DNA of 64,000 nt, from positions 92,418,513 through 92,482,512 of the forward strand of contig CM051521.1 of NCBI GenBank assembly GCA_028015205.1, in the 5' to 3' direction. Positions 46,401-57,100 of this stretch are shown here, in pieces (the first letter of the stretch is position 1; every line of letters begins with the position of its first letter). The translations under genes were made by a program, and so were the position numbers. The stretch is from Mytilisepta virgata (lineage: Eukaryota; Mollusca; Bivalvia; Mytilida; Mytilidae). The notes under the pieces were generated by a model that was not told where the DNA came from, did not search any database, and saw only the letters and a program-made list of their open reading frames with translations.

Positions 46401-49311
46401 TTGCGCAGTATCGGTTCCACTCTCAGGTAATAAAAATCCCACTTAAAAAATATAATTATTAAGAAACGTCATATACAAAGACAAAGTAAATATTTTTCAA
46501 ATAAATAACGATGGCCGCAGATGAAGTGTTTAACTCAATCTGAATATCTTCACGTCGTTGCACTATATACATGTAAACATATTTTAACTCTAGTCTCTAG
46601 GCGAAAAACTTGGAAATCCCAAGAAATAACTTTCTGTAAACTACATTATATGATGTTGGTATATCATGATACCTAACACAGAATGTGAAATGAGTACTTT
46701 AGAAATAGATTTTTATATTTCAAAAACAACAAAAACATGAAAAACACATTGAAGAAAATAATCTTGACAGCAATAACAATCCTATCTTAACAGTTTAGTT
46801 TTCATTAATTATATATAAGATGCAGCTTTAAAAAATAGATGTCAAACATTGCAACTCAAATCTAGATATGACTTCTGAAATTCCCTTTGCGATATTTATT
46901 GAAGTACTTTTTTGTTTTTGAATTATAATAATGTATCAACATGTCTGTCATAGCGACCATTTAACTTCACTTTCATAATAATTATTGTACAGCACAACAG
47001 GAGACACGTTGTGTTCACCAATATTCAGAAAAGATCAGGTTCCTAGGTTTTAATTTTATGTCTTTTATTATTTTTGTGTGTTTAGTATGTTTCTACGACT
47101 TATGTTTTTGGATTGACATCTTAGTACAGTAGAAATCCGATGCCTCAAACTCCAATGGACCGTCGAAATCTTCGAGTTACTGAAGTTTGTTCAAGTACGG
47201 AACATTGCCAATGCATAATAATTGATATAAGTAATCATAACCATGGAATTTATTTTAATTAAAAATTAAGCAGATTAATTAACAGTAATTATGTCATCTT
47301 TATTACACCGAACTGTAAACATTTACCCGCCAAACTAATCTTTTTCTATAAAGTTTTTAATTATTAGAAGCATACCTGCAAGTATCAGGTAGCATACTTG
47401 TACATCTAACTATCCTAACAATTTTGAAAATTTCAGTTATTGGCAGTATTGTTGTAACAGCCTTTATCGCCGCTGGAGTTATTTACAAATGGTAAGTGAT
47501 TTATTCAAAATAAGGGATCAACAATGACACAATATTCAATAAACATCATGCCAGAAAAAAAACACGAACTGAACAAATTACAAACACAACAATGAGTCAG
47601 GTTAGTCCAACTTATTACAGGCTGTGAAAAGTGTTAGTTTTGAACTAGTTTTATGATAACCAAAAATGTTCTCCTGATCAATCTAGGCTCAGAGGACAGG
47701 TGTAAAAACACACATGATAAAACACAGTAAAGCATGATTTCATCAGAAAACAAAAATACAGAGATGTATACACATTGTCAATTTGGTATTTATCGCATTT
47801 ATGGTTTCAGTTTGAATATTTCTAATCATGAATACAAAATACATTGAATTAAGATACAAGTCAATAGTTATATGGACACTGTACATATTATTAAAATAAA
47901 ACACAAAAAAGCGTGAATCGAGACGAACTTTTGGTAAAGAAAAACGTACAAGCCGTATACGAGCTTTGTCTCATTACAAAGAAAACTACAAATATACAGA
48001 GTGCAGCATTGAATCCTTGTTTCATATACTGGAACGTTATTACATATCCATACCAGTGGCGGTCATGTAAATTAAAAGTGATCATAATTCAATGAATATG
48101 TACAAATGTATTACCCTTACAGTGAAAAGGTTTCAATAGGCCCAATACCACAATTAGCGCGCTTTTCGTTGTCCCTTATATACATTTACTGAATTTCTTA
48201 CATTTTTATTTTCTGCCCCTTGTCAAAGCATTTTTAAATGGTTTTTGTTCTAAATTTATAGTAGAATGTTTTAAAAAAGTTTGAATTAGTTGTCATCAGT
48301 ATAAAGGTGGTGATTTGGTCAGATGGAAAAGGGTCAATATTTAGGGTGTCGTATGCTGTCTTCAAGAATTCTGCTACCCTAGGAGATATTTTTACCTATA
48401 TTTTGAGTTGGCATTGGTGGATTTCTTTTAAATTTTGATATTATGACAGGAATTAAGTATACTTTCCACATGAGAAAGATTTTCAAGATTGCTCAGGTGC
48501 GATTTTTTTTTAATTAAATTTTATTTTAACATGAAAATGAACTATGGATTAATTGTGGTCTCGGACCAATAAGTGATACTCTATGATTACGTATGCTACT
48601 CATTACTAATGAATACATTTGTAACTCATACGGGCGCGCATATTTTCATATTATTTGAATTCCTTCATGACATGAACTGTCATTTCCATCGAATTTAGTC
48701 TCAATAAGCATACAAATAACTGTATTTTACACTACTGTTGAAATAAGTATTTGCTTGCCTATTTACTTATTTACAGGCGGGTGTCATATAAAGAGAAGAT
48801 TCGACAGCTAAATGAGCGACTTGCTATAACAAAGTTTTTGTCGTATGATGGACTTACCAAATGTATTCAAGAAACGGAAAATCCAGAACATAAAGAATTG
48901 CAATCAACAGGTGTGGTAGAAAAGCCAGAAGACAACTACGATCTGCCAGACGATATTTCACCACAGACTGAAGAAAATGAAATAGAAGAAACTGACTACC
49001 GAGGATATCTGGTGCCCCAGAATAAGTACCGTATGATTAACGACCATCATTCCGGTTCAGTTACAATGGGAATTAATTTTCTTTCCCAGAGTACAAGTAG
49101 ACTAGAAACATTCGAACAAGAACCCAGCATCAACATTTGTGATGAAGAATATGTAGAACCAGGACATAAAGAATTGCAATCAACAGGTGTGGTAGAAAAG
49201 CCAGAAGACAACTACGACCTGCCAGACGATATTTTATCACAGACTGAAGAAAATGAAATAGAAGAAACTGACTACCGAGGATATCTGGTGCCCAGAATAA
49301 GTACCGTATGA
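37458..49311 (+). CDS. Type I membrane receptor: WSC + C-type-lectin-like domains, Tyr-rich tail; 5' partial, 3' frameshifted
   Basis: Exons: 37458-37637, 38718-38821, 39334-39469, 42496-42621, 43054-43203, 43641-43745, 46355-46426, 47437-47491 and 48777-49311; about 486 residues, all junction phases agree. Exon 1 has a lectin-like N-terminal part (PPTSWKTANSVC, WTGSRIQYSKW). FIGC across exons 1-2, then NECLLYC, CGCL, FDCRKKC and PCGSGRS form a WSC-type domain. Exons 5-6 form a C-type-lectin fold (TWYDYQEDC, SYWTPIFR, HTCVALEM, VENCSELNPFLC) without EPN/QPD or WND Ca-binding motifs. Exon 8 is one transmembrane helix (VIGSIVVTAFIAAGVIYKW). The cytoplasmic tail carries YDLP, YLVP and YVEP (Tyr-x-x-Pro). 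Exon 3 appears to use a GC donor. The first coding exon is missing, and the tail ends early by a frameshift. A membrane lectin that signals through SH2 proteins is inferred. Confidence 0.82.
39470..39475 (+). promoter_or_regulatory. Non-canonical GC donor of receptor intron 3
   Basis: The only donor that keeps the frame from exon 3 into exon 4 is ACAG|GCAAGA, a GC-AG intron with an otherwise strong consensus. A nearby GTAACA would give phase 0 and an immediate stop in exon 4. Confidence 0.6.
39844..40092. mobile_element. 249 bp MITE in receptor intron 3
   Basis: The left end CAATCTAATATATTAAAATC, GGATCTACAGATTGCTGC and TTTCAGTCACTGCAT is mirrored by ATGCAGTGACTGAAA, GGAGCGATTAGTAGATC and TTAATAAGATTG on the right. 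An inner pair TTTACTTTCTGTTCTGATGA / TCATCAAAACAGAAAGTAAA extends the foldback. It is non-coding. Confidence 0.8.
40594..41345 (+). mobile_element. Reverse-transcriptase fragment, family R (copy 2)
   Basis: The best frame (40,594-40,941) reads HPEKKLARIFNFSTRYIDDV (catalytic DD), IYPDELEIKDTTDTYLNLHL and NTKLYDKRDD, then degrades. The later part gives LPHTGYDTDSM and YPSGAPESNSSF, matching the 24.2 kb copy's LPHTGFDLGSM and SGAPESTP. The 5' half of the RT is absent. It sits in receptor intron 3 and is dead. Confidence 0.78.
42055..42084 (+). ncRNA. Hammerhead-ribozyme-like core in receptor intron 3
   Basis: CTGATGA, stem II GAGG-TAACT-CCTT, GAAA, then TGC and a GTC cleavage triplet (42,082-42,084). 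A-TGCG-T around the triplet could make the very short, wobble-paired stem III seen in dimeric hammerheads of Penelope-like elements. Stem I pairing is poor. About 95 bp after it are shared with the copy at 45,580. Confidence 0.5.
44370..45080 (+). mobile_element. LINE RT C-terminal fragment
   Basis: In shifting frames it reads LKVNPHRRKH, CSYLGLTFRYTHQ (the post-RT YLG motif), LEKYLIKLNGKNRYAICRLR, CSHIKLLIKTGR, then RICHLCDKW. This is the order of a CR1/L2-type polyprotein end. Several stops are present and the catalytic RT core is missing. Inserted in receptor intron 6 in the same orientation as the gene. Confidence 0.7.
45255..45670 (+). repeat. Dispersed unit with tandem TATCTAATATTAGTATCTTT blocks
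   Basis: TATCTAATATTAGTATCTTT and GGATT.TTATTTT occur at 45,257 and again at 45,632, with CTGGGATGATGCCTCTGCTG and GTAGACCC between them. The block also occurs at 42,107. The arrangement (hammerhead core, then this block, repeated) resembles tandem terminal regions of bivalve Penelope-like or retrozyme elements. Confidence 0.55.
45580..45609 (+). ncRNA. Hammerhead-ribozyme-like core in receptor intron 6
   Basis: It has the same core as at 42,055: CTGATGA, GAGG-TAACT-CCTT, GAAA, TGC, GTC. ATGCT before the core is complementary to AGCAT about six bases after the triplet, a possible imperfect stem I. Activity is unproven. Confidence 0.5.
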
Positions 49312-49437
49312 TTAACGACCATCATTCCGGTTCAGTTACAATGGGAATTAATTTTCTTTCCCAGAGTACAAGTAGACTAGAAACATTCGAACAAGAACCC
49401 AGCGTCAACATTTATGATGAAGAAGAATATGTAGAAC
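48883..49437 (+). repeat. 276 bp coding duplication in the receptor tail
   Basis: 48,883-49,158 and 49,159 to about 49,437 are tandem copies (92 codons each), over 95 % identical by eye, both carrying DNYDLPDDI and EETDYRGYLVP. In copy 2 the run CCCC is CCC (near 49,291), so the frame shifts and stops at TGA 49,309-49,311. Downstream the original frame remains open to a TGA at 49,449-49,451, still encoding EEEYVEPVQE at its end. Confidence 0.92.
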
Positions 49438-49451
49438 CTGTTCAGGAATGA

Positions 49452-51220
49452 ATAATTTATTTACTGTACAGTGTAAACTATATCATATTAACTATCTCCC
49501 CCAATTTAATGTAATCATAGAATGTGTACAGACCCCCTAAAAGGTCAGATGATAGACTGATTACCAAAAAGTTACGTGTGCATGTAACTGAAACACGTGG
49601 AAAGTCTTAAAGGTGTACGGATTCGCCACAAAATATACCAAGATGCAGGCATCAAATGTCGGTTGAAAATGCTTGTATCAAACATGTTTTTCTTCTATAT
49701 AGAATATCATTCCACAATTAGTACATTTCTGGACAAGAGACAACTGAATTCCTACTTAAAGAAGGGAAAGTCAGAGTTTTTTTTTTCATGATGGGAATAA
49801 TTCGAATCATTGTATATATTTATTTATTGTATGATATTTCTTCTCTTCTATTATTAGTAAAATTTTAATGTAATTGTATTTGTACTTGTTGAGATTTAAC
49901 TAGTCTATGGCCCAGTACATATATACTATATTTGGTATTACTACAATGTATTTACTACGACAAAAGTTAGTCTGTTGTTTCTATCTTTGTATGTTGTGCT
50001 GCTTCATGTTATTATTTGAGTAGGATCCTGTCACTTGGGTGTCGTTATCTGAATTTTATGATATTATTCAGCCTTTCTTTTGGCATTACTGATTACACCA
50101 GTGGAAAACCAGCCTACAATTCCCTTTAACTTAACTGTATGCGAGAGTTAATAAAAATTGTTTCGTCATAGTCCCAAACAATGGCCGCCAAACCGAGAAG
50201 GAGAACTTGATTACTTATTTACGAATCTATTTTAAGTAACGTTACTTTGCTACAAAGACAAACAACTCAGAAACAGAATTCTAAAAAAGTACTGAAAATG
50301 TCCTCGTACAATCTTTGACAGAGGACGTACATTGTATTCCAATATTGCAAGTTCTTGATAGGTCATGTCAAACATTGTGAAAAAATTCACAATTTATGAT
50401 ATAAATAAAAACTGAAAAAGAGATCTTACCTTTTGGTGTGGGTTGCTCATTATTCAGGACGAGGCATAGATGTATGTATGTAAAATTAATGTTTTCCCAT
50501 TCTCGATCGTGTAGAATGTTTTCCAATTAAGGATTGACTGTAATTATTTTTCAGTCTGTAAAGAAATAACCTCAATCACGTGTGTGCACACTAAATAATT
50601 TAATTCCAACGGTCGTTTTGACGTCTAAAACGTTGGGATTCCCTTTCATGACGTCATAGTAGAATAGAAAATTTAGTCTATGATATGGTGGACGAAACAA
50701 TTTTGACCAATCAAATGACGCGTTACATCCGATATTAAATTATTGACGTATAACCAATATTATTATATTTCACATAAATTCAACAATTTCCTGGTATTTC
50801 AACAAATTTGGTTTATATCTGGATTTATCTAAAGATAATAATAAAATATTAATAATATTGATAATAATAATAAGCAAATAAAAAACGGAAGAAAATTGCT
50901 TTGAAAATATCTTAAAATATCGTTTACATGTATGTAATTGAGTTTTTGATGAAACATGTACAAGTCAAGAACGAATTCCGTTACAATGGAAGTAAAATGA
51001 AATATTATTTGAAAATATTACGGTACGTTTTAATCATTAGATATGTATTTTAAAAAAATTGATTATAATACAACAGATCAAAAAGGGGACAAATATACCG
51101 AAGGAGCAATCCAAAAAACGTAATCCATTAGACAGACAAAATCCGGGAAGACAAATGAACAACTACAAGCACATCAAATAAACACTGAAAACTAAAAAAC
51201 AATGAATAACACGAACTCCT
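49452..51220. other. Receptor 3' flank; no gene; small MITE inside
   Basis: This is presumably the 3' UTR followed by spacer. AATAAA at 50,150 is a candidate poly(A) signal, about 700 bp after the ancestral stop. A 151 bp inverted repeat (AATAATTTAAT at 50,594, ATTAAATTATT ending 50,744) with TGACGT motifs is a probable MITE. No coding exon was recognised. Confidence 0.5.
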
Positions 51221-51239
51221 ATAAAAACCAGGAGTGAAC

Positions 51240-51960
51240 TCACCTGAAAGGGTAAGCAGTTCCTGCTCCGTATACGGCATCCGTCGTGAAGTTCAACAAA
51301 GTCAATCCGGTGGTAGTCACAAATCGGTGGAGGTACATGAAATGTTACGACAGTGGGAACAGGTCCAACATCATCTTGGATATTGGAACACTGTAACGGT
51401 CAATCAATTCGTGATGACGACCGTAAAATTTCCTAAGTGATGCCATCAACTTATCCCTGATAAAACCTTGGTTAAGAAGCTTTTGTGACAGCAGTAATCC
51501 TCTTTGTCGAACGTCATGCATGCCCTTGAATATCGGATAAGCTGAGAAACGTAGATGCCATATGCAGGCGATGTTGGTATGTTGCTACTCAAGAAGGGAA
51601 CGTTAACAATAGGAAAGTCGAAGTCATCACGTTTGTCATAAAGTTTTGTCTTCAGATGTCCCTCATTGTCTATTTCGAGAAACAAATGCAAATATGAAGC
51701 GGACTTTGATGTGTCTTTACTATCATTAATTTCAAGTTCACTGGGGTAGATGAGCTGTAGAAAGTCTTGGAATTTATCGTTTTTTAATGACAACACGTCA
51801 TCTATAGAACGAAAAGTGATATTAAAGGATTGGGCTACTTTCTTTTTGTTTTCACGTAGAAGCCTTTGAATGAAGTCCGCTTCATATGAGTACAAAAACA
51901 GATTGGCGAGGAGAGTAACACAGTTGGTTCCCGTTGAAATGTCGATTGTTTGCTGAAAAA
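51240..51960 (-). mobile_element. Reverse-transcriptase fragment, family R (copy 3, best preserved)
   Basis: On the minus strand 149 codons stay open (51,895-51,446): YSYEADFIQRLLREN, FRSIDDVLSLKND (catalytic DD), IYPSELEINDSKDTS, KTKLYDKRDDFDFPIVN and YGIYVSQLIRYSRAC. Upstream, GTNCVTLLANLF extends it to about 51,955; downstream, in another frame, RKFYGRHHELIDRY extends it to about 51,300. It is a partial, inactive element, and the best copy in the window for defining the family. Confidence 0.8.
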
Positions 51961-52514
51961 TTACCTAATGGCTGTTAAGCTTATTCCTCTGATTAATATA
52001 TTAGTCCAGTCAATCTAGCATAAATTTGACCCTAACCTTAAAGTAATTGCAACAGAAGATTTTTAAGTTTTAATCTTTAGCATTATACCCCAAATATACA
52101 CAGAAAAAAGTCTAACAAAATCTAACTTGAGGAAGACTAAAAAATCACGATTTTAAAATTCCTATGGAGATTTGCATTGAAAATGGAAGATAACTCTGCA
52201 CAAAAGGCAGAAATATCAATAAAAATTGATACAAAATTATAACTTTACCGCTTCTTTTCAGCAGAATGTATTGATTCTTGATATTTTAGCCATCTTTAGA
52301 GTATAACAAACAAATCTAAAGGTGTTTTCATATCTTTTATCAAGTTACAACCTAGATTTCGTAATTCATTAGTTGACCATTTATTAAATTTTTCAACATG
52401 TCATAAGTATCTTTCAATGGTCAACTGCTAATCAATGCTAAACATATAGCTTCAACTCCTATTTTGTGTCTTAATTTAATGAAGTTTATTTAATAAAAAA
52501 CGCCAAGTAAAAAG
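51960..52514. other. No gene recognised
   Basis: AT-rich sequence with no open frame of note and no repeat structure that I can define; probably old element sequence next to the RT fragment. Confidence 0.4.
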
Positions 52515-53985
52515 AGGCTCCCACCAGCCTGAATCGCTCACCTGTTATTTTTGTGTACATCTTGCATCACTGAATATTTTGCTATTTAATGTATACCATC
52601 GTATTTTTCGCCTTAATATTGATTTGTACAGCAAAAATATAGAATCCTGAACCCGAATATTTATATTTGCTAGGGACTTTTCATCGGTTGCTATGGATTT
52701 TTTCAATGGCATTGACTACTGATATTTATTTTGACTTGAACAGGTAAATTGTAGGGTTCTGAACCCAAATATATCTGGTTGCTGGGACTTGTCATCGATT
52801 TTTCAATGACGTTGACATTTTGAGACTCCATATTGACTTGTACAGCTATATTATAGGGTGTTGAATCTTTATGGTTAAATATATATGGTTGCTAGGGACT
52901 TTTTCATTGGTTGCTATGGACTTGTTCAATGACCTTGACTTTTGCCTTTTACTTTTGACTATACAGGTAAATTATAAAACCCATATCCCAAATATATATG
53001 GTTGCTATGGACTTTTTCAATGACCTTGGCCCTCCATTTTACTTGTATAGCTATCATTTAATTTATTTCAAGTTATGCTCCAAACATCTATGTCAGAACA
53101 TTATTTTTACTGATAATTACTGTTTACATGTAAATAATCTTTCAAGGGCAAAAACTCCGACTTATTTCTAGATCTTACTTTGCTGAACATTTTTGCTGTT
53201 TACAGTTTGTCTTTATCTATAGTAATATTCAAATTAATAACCTAAAACTGCAAAATTTTCTTATAAAGATCTTGACCTAATAAACATTTTTACTTCTCGT
53301 CAGTTTTGCTCTAACTGCTTTAGTTTTTGAGATATGAGCGAAAAAGTGCATTTTTCACCTATTTTCTATTTTTAGCCATGTTTCTCGAAGGACAAGAAAA
53401 TAAAACATAAACTTTATACAAGATACCATAAGGATCTTTCAGCCTAAGTTTGGCCGAAATATATTCAGTAGTTTCAGAGGACAAGATTTTTGAAAGTTTA
53501 CAAAGATGACGAAAAAATGGGATAATTGTCTTCTAAGGGCAAAGACTCCTATAAGGTCATGGACTTATTTGTAGATCTTACTTTGTTGAGCATAAATGAT
53601 GTTTACAGTTTGTCTTTCTCTATAATAATATTCAAGATAACAACCTAAAACTGCAAAATTTCCTTAACATTAACAATTCAGGGACAATAACCCAACAAAG
53701 GGTTGACCGGTTCGTCTGAAAATGTCATGGCAGGTCGATCTTGACCTGATGAACATTTTTACCCCAATGTCAGTATTGCAGTTGACTCCCTATGTTCTTT
53801 TTTTAGCCATGGCGGCCATGTGTCTCGACGGACAAGAAATAAAACACGAACTTTATTCTAGATACCCTAAGGATCATTCAGACTAAGTATAGCTGTAATT
53901 GGTTCAGTGGTTTCAGAGGAAAAGATCTTTGAAAAAGTTTACGACAGACGACGGACGCCAAGTGATGGCAAAAGCTCACATGTCA
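52515..53985 (-). repeat. CTCACC-ended repeat family, reversed copy
   Basis: It opens with GAGGCTCCCACCAGCCTGAA and CGCTCACCTG, and ends with GACGACGGACGCCAAGTGAT and AAAGCTCACATG, the reverse of the arrangement at 6,180 and 14,809. Internal phrases GGTTGCTAGGGACTTTTTCA and CAATGACCTTGAC recur three to four times; a second internal pair carries AAAACTGCAAAATTT at 53,250 and 53,650. It is non-coding. Confidence 0.7.
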
Positions 53986-54149
53986 CCATACTTTTTCCGG
54001 GCTTATCTTCAACTACATGTAATCATGTGAATAGATAACTATGAACATGTCAAGAAATCTTCGGTAAAAAATGACATTGTGCAGTGCCTTTTTAAATTTT
54101 TTAAATTTCCAAATTTTTCTATGTCATGTTCTTAAAATCTTTATTGGTA

Positions 54150-57100
54150 TGAAATTCAAAATAAATGAATTATTACCAAAAACAAGACAAGCAAAAACAT
54201 AGACAAATATCGAAAAGATCAAAATGCATCATATATAGTGAAAAGATAAAAATACGTACATGTATGAGGCCTATCTTTCTTAGGAGGTGTCCAAACAGAA
54301 GATACTTGACATTACAATCATTACAATCATGTGGAGATTATAATGATTCTTTTAAGCTATTGTTTAATTTGTACATATCATACACCCCAGATATACATAT
54401 TTCACATATATCATTATCACTTATAATAAATTTAAATTTGTCATAATCATTCATATCTGAAAAGGAAGGCACAACTTCTATTAACTTATTGAAGGTTATT
54501 TCTAGGTTCCTTTAGAAATTGATATTTTATAATAAAATGGAACTCATCTTCAACTTCAGTTTTACAAAAGGGACATAAACGTTGGTTTAAGGGTTTTTAT
54601 TGTGGTTTTTTTTATTATATCTATCCTTTTCAATATTCAGAGTACTGTTACTGATACGGAATTCATAGTTTTGTCTTTATCTGATTATATATATTTTTCC
54701 ATTCCGTATTCTAATTTCAACTTTCTGTAGAGTCTAAGTTTGTTTCCATTAGGATTATTAGTATCATCAAATAATGAGATTTCCAAAATAAAATTCTCCT
54801 CCAATTTTTTATTTATAGCATGGGAGGTCTAGTTTTACTGAAAGTTCCTTGATTATAACGTACATGGTTAAAACCAATTTTCTCAAATAACAGTTTAAAA
54901 GTACAACAAAATCAATCTTCCAGCGGGCGGTTATCTTTGTAAGCCCTTTTAGCAAGAGAATCATCATCTAATTGATTAAATGATCTCAATATCCTATTGT
55001 AGCTTTAATTGTGGAAGTCTAAGGGAAATAACCCCAGTTCAGAAAGAACTGCTATGTTGGATGCCCTTTTAGTAACACCAAGTATCAATATTAATAGTCT
55101 TTGTATTTAGATTCAAGAGAGTGGTTTTCTTTAACAATGAACTTCATTCCCCAGATTTCCGAACAATATAGAAGGATTGGTTTAACACATGCATCAAATA
55201 GTCTGATATGTGCCTGAAAATTGAGCTTTTCTGATACAAAACATTTCTTTGCTAGCTTTCTTTGATAAAAGGTAAACTGCGAGTAAAAATGAACCTGATG
55301 GTCTGAAAAATATTCCTAAGTATTTATATGCCTTAGCTACGTGAATTTGTTGACTGTCAAAAAGAAAATAGTAACCTTTAATAATTTTACCCGATTTATT
55401 AAAAATCATAACCTTTGTTTTGTCAACATTTACTTTAAGGTTCCATTTTAGCATGTTTAGTGCAGAATGCAAAAAGTTTATCAAGCATTTTCTGTAATCC
55501 TAGAGAAGAATTGAATAAAAGCACAAGATCATCTGCATATAATAAACATGATAATTCTTCATCTTTCAGTTCAACAGGATCACAAGATGAATCGAATTCG
55601 TTAACAATATCATTCATATATAATGAAAAGAGAGTACGGTTAGCGGTGCAGCCTTGTTTACCCCAAAATTATATGCAAAAGGATCACTCAATCCATCTGG
55701 AAGTTTATCGAAAATATGACCTCCTGATATATAGATTTCAGAATATTTAAAATAGTACCTCTAATATTACATTCGCTAATTTATGAAAGAGAGCATCTCT
55801 GTTAATAGTGTCAAAACATTTTTTCAAGTCTACAAAGCATGTAAACAAGACTTTTTAAAGTAAATTTCAAGTAAAGTCTTTATAGTAAAATGTGATCACT
55901 TGTTTTAAACCCCTTCCTAAAACCAATTTGTTCTCAATTGAAAATCTTAATATTTTCTAAAAATTCATCAAGTCTATTTGTAAAATTCTAGAGAAAAAAT
56001 TGCTTAAACAGCTTGAAATAGCAATTCCTCTGTAGCAAGATGGGACATTTGTACAACCCCCTTTAAACAATGGTTTTCCCCTAGATGGAAGGGTAAATGC
56101 TACTCTTTAAAATCATGTTAAAATTATAAATATAAATATTACAATTGTCAATACATGAAAACGTAATCATTTCATTAGAAATACAATCATACTCACACGT
56201 TTTTCCAGTTTTTAAACATTTAACAGCCTTGAACACCTCCTTAGAAGTAATAGTATCACTTACAGTTTCTGAATTGTAATCAAAATATTTACAATTGTCC
56301 TCATTAATGAAACTATTGCAATATTCAAACTCATCAAATCTAAAAAATTAATCAGGTAGTCCTCACCAGAAATATTAGAACTCGAATCATCTTTAATAAT
56401 TTTCTTTTAATAAAATAGCTGTTTCCCAAAATTCTTTTGGATTCTTATCAGAAGCCTCGACAATTTTTTTAAATAATTTATCTTTATACCCTCTTTGTTT
56501 TTAACGTACTAATTTGTTATATTCTTTTTCCCCTTGCATTACCTTCAGTCTAAGTGATTTATGTCAAGGCGAGTTGCCAAGATTGCAACTAAGATTAATA
56601 TGTCTTTTCTTCACTTTGCATTCTTTTCATGCCATTGTTTATCTTTCACTTTTCTTTTTTGTTTCATTTTCTTTGTGATTTTAGCTGAATTAAATCCGAC
56701 TGCAGCTCTTTTTTAAATTATCAGAGAAACCTAAAACAACTTCATTGATGCTCATAGACATGTTTTGGCGGTTGAAGTCCCAATTCTGAATTAGATGTAG
56801 ATGATATTGCATTGTTTATCTCACTAATTTTTAATATTTTTCAAATTGAATTGGAACAGATCCTCAACTGTTTTTGACCATTTTATACTACGAGGTATGG
56901 GTCTCAAATTCTTCTCATTGTAAATTCGATGAATGGATATTAACAGTTATTGGACAAGTGTCAGAGAGTGTAAGTTGAAATTATCCCACTTTAAAACTGG
57001 AAATATTATCTAAAAAAGCAGAGCTACATAAGCAATGGTCATCAATGGACGTCCCTTTATTATTAAAAAATGTAGCTTTTCCATTCGAGTTTCATAGTAT

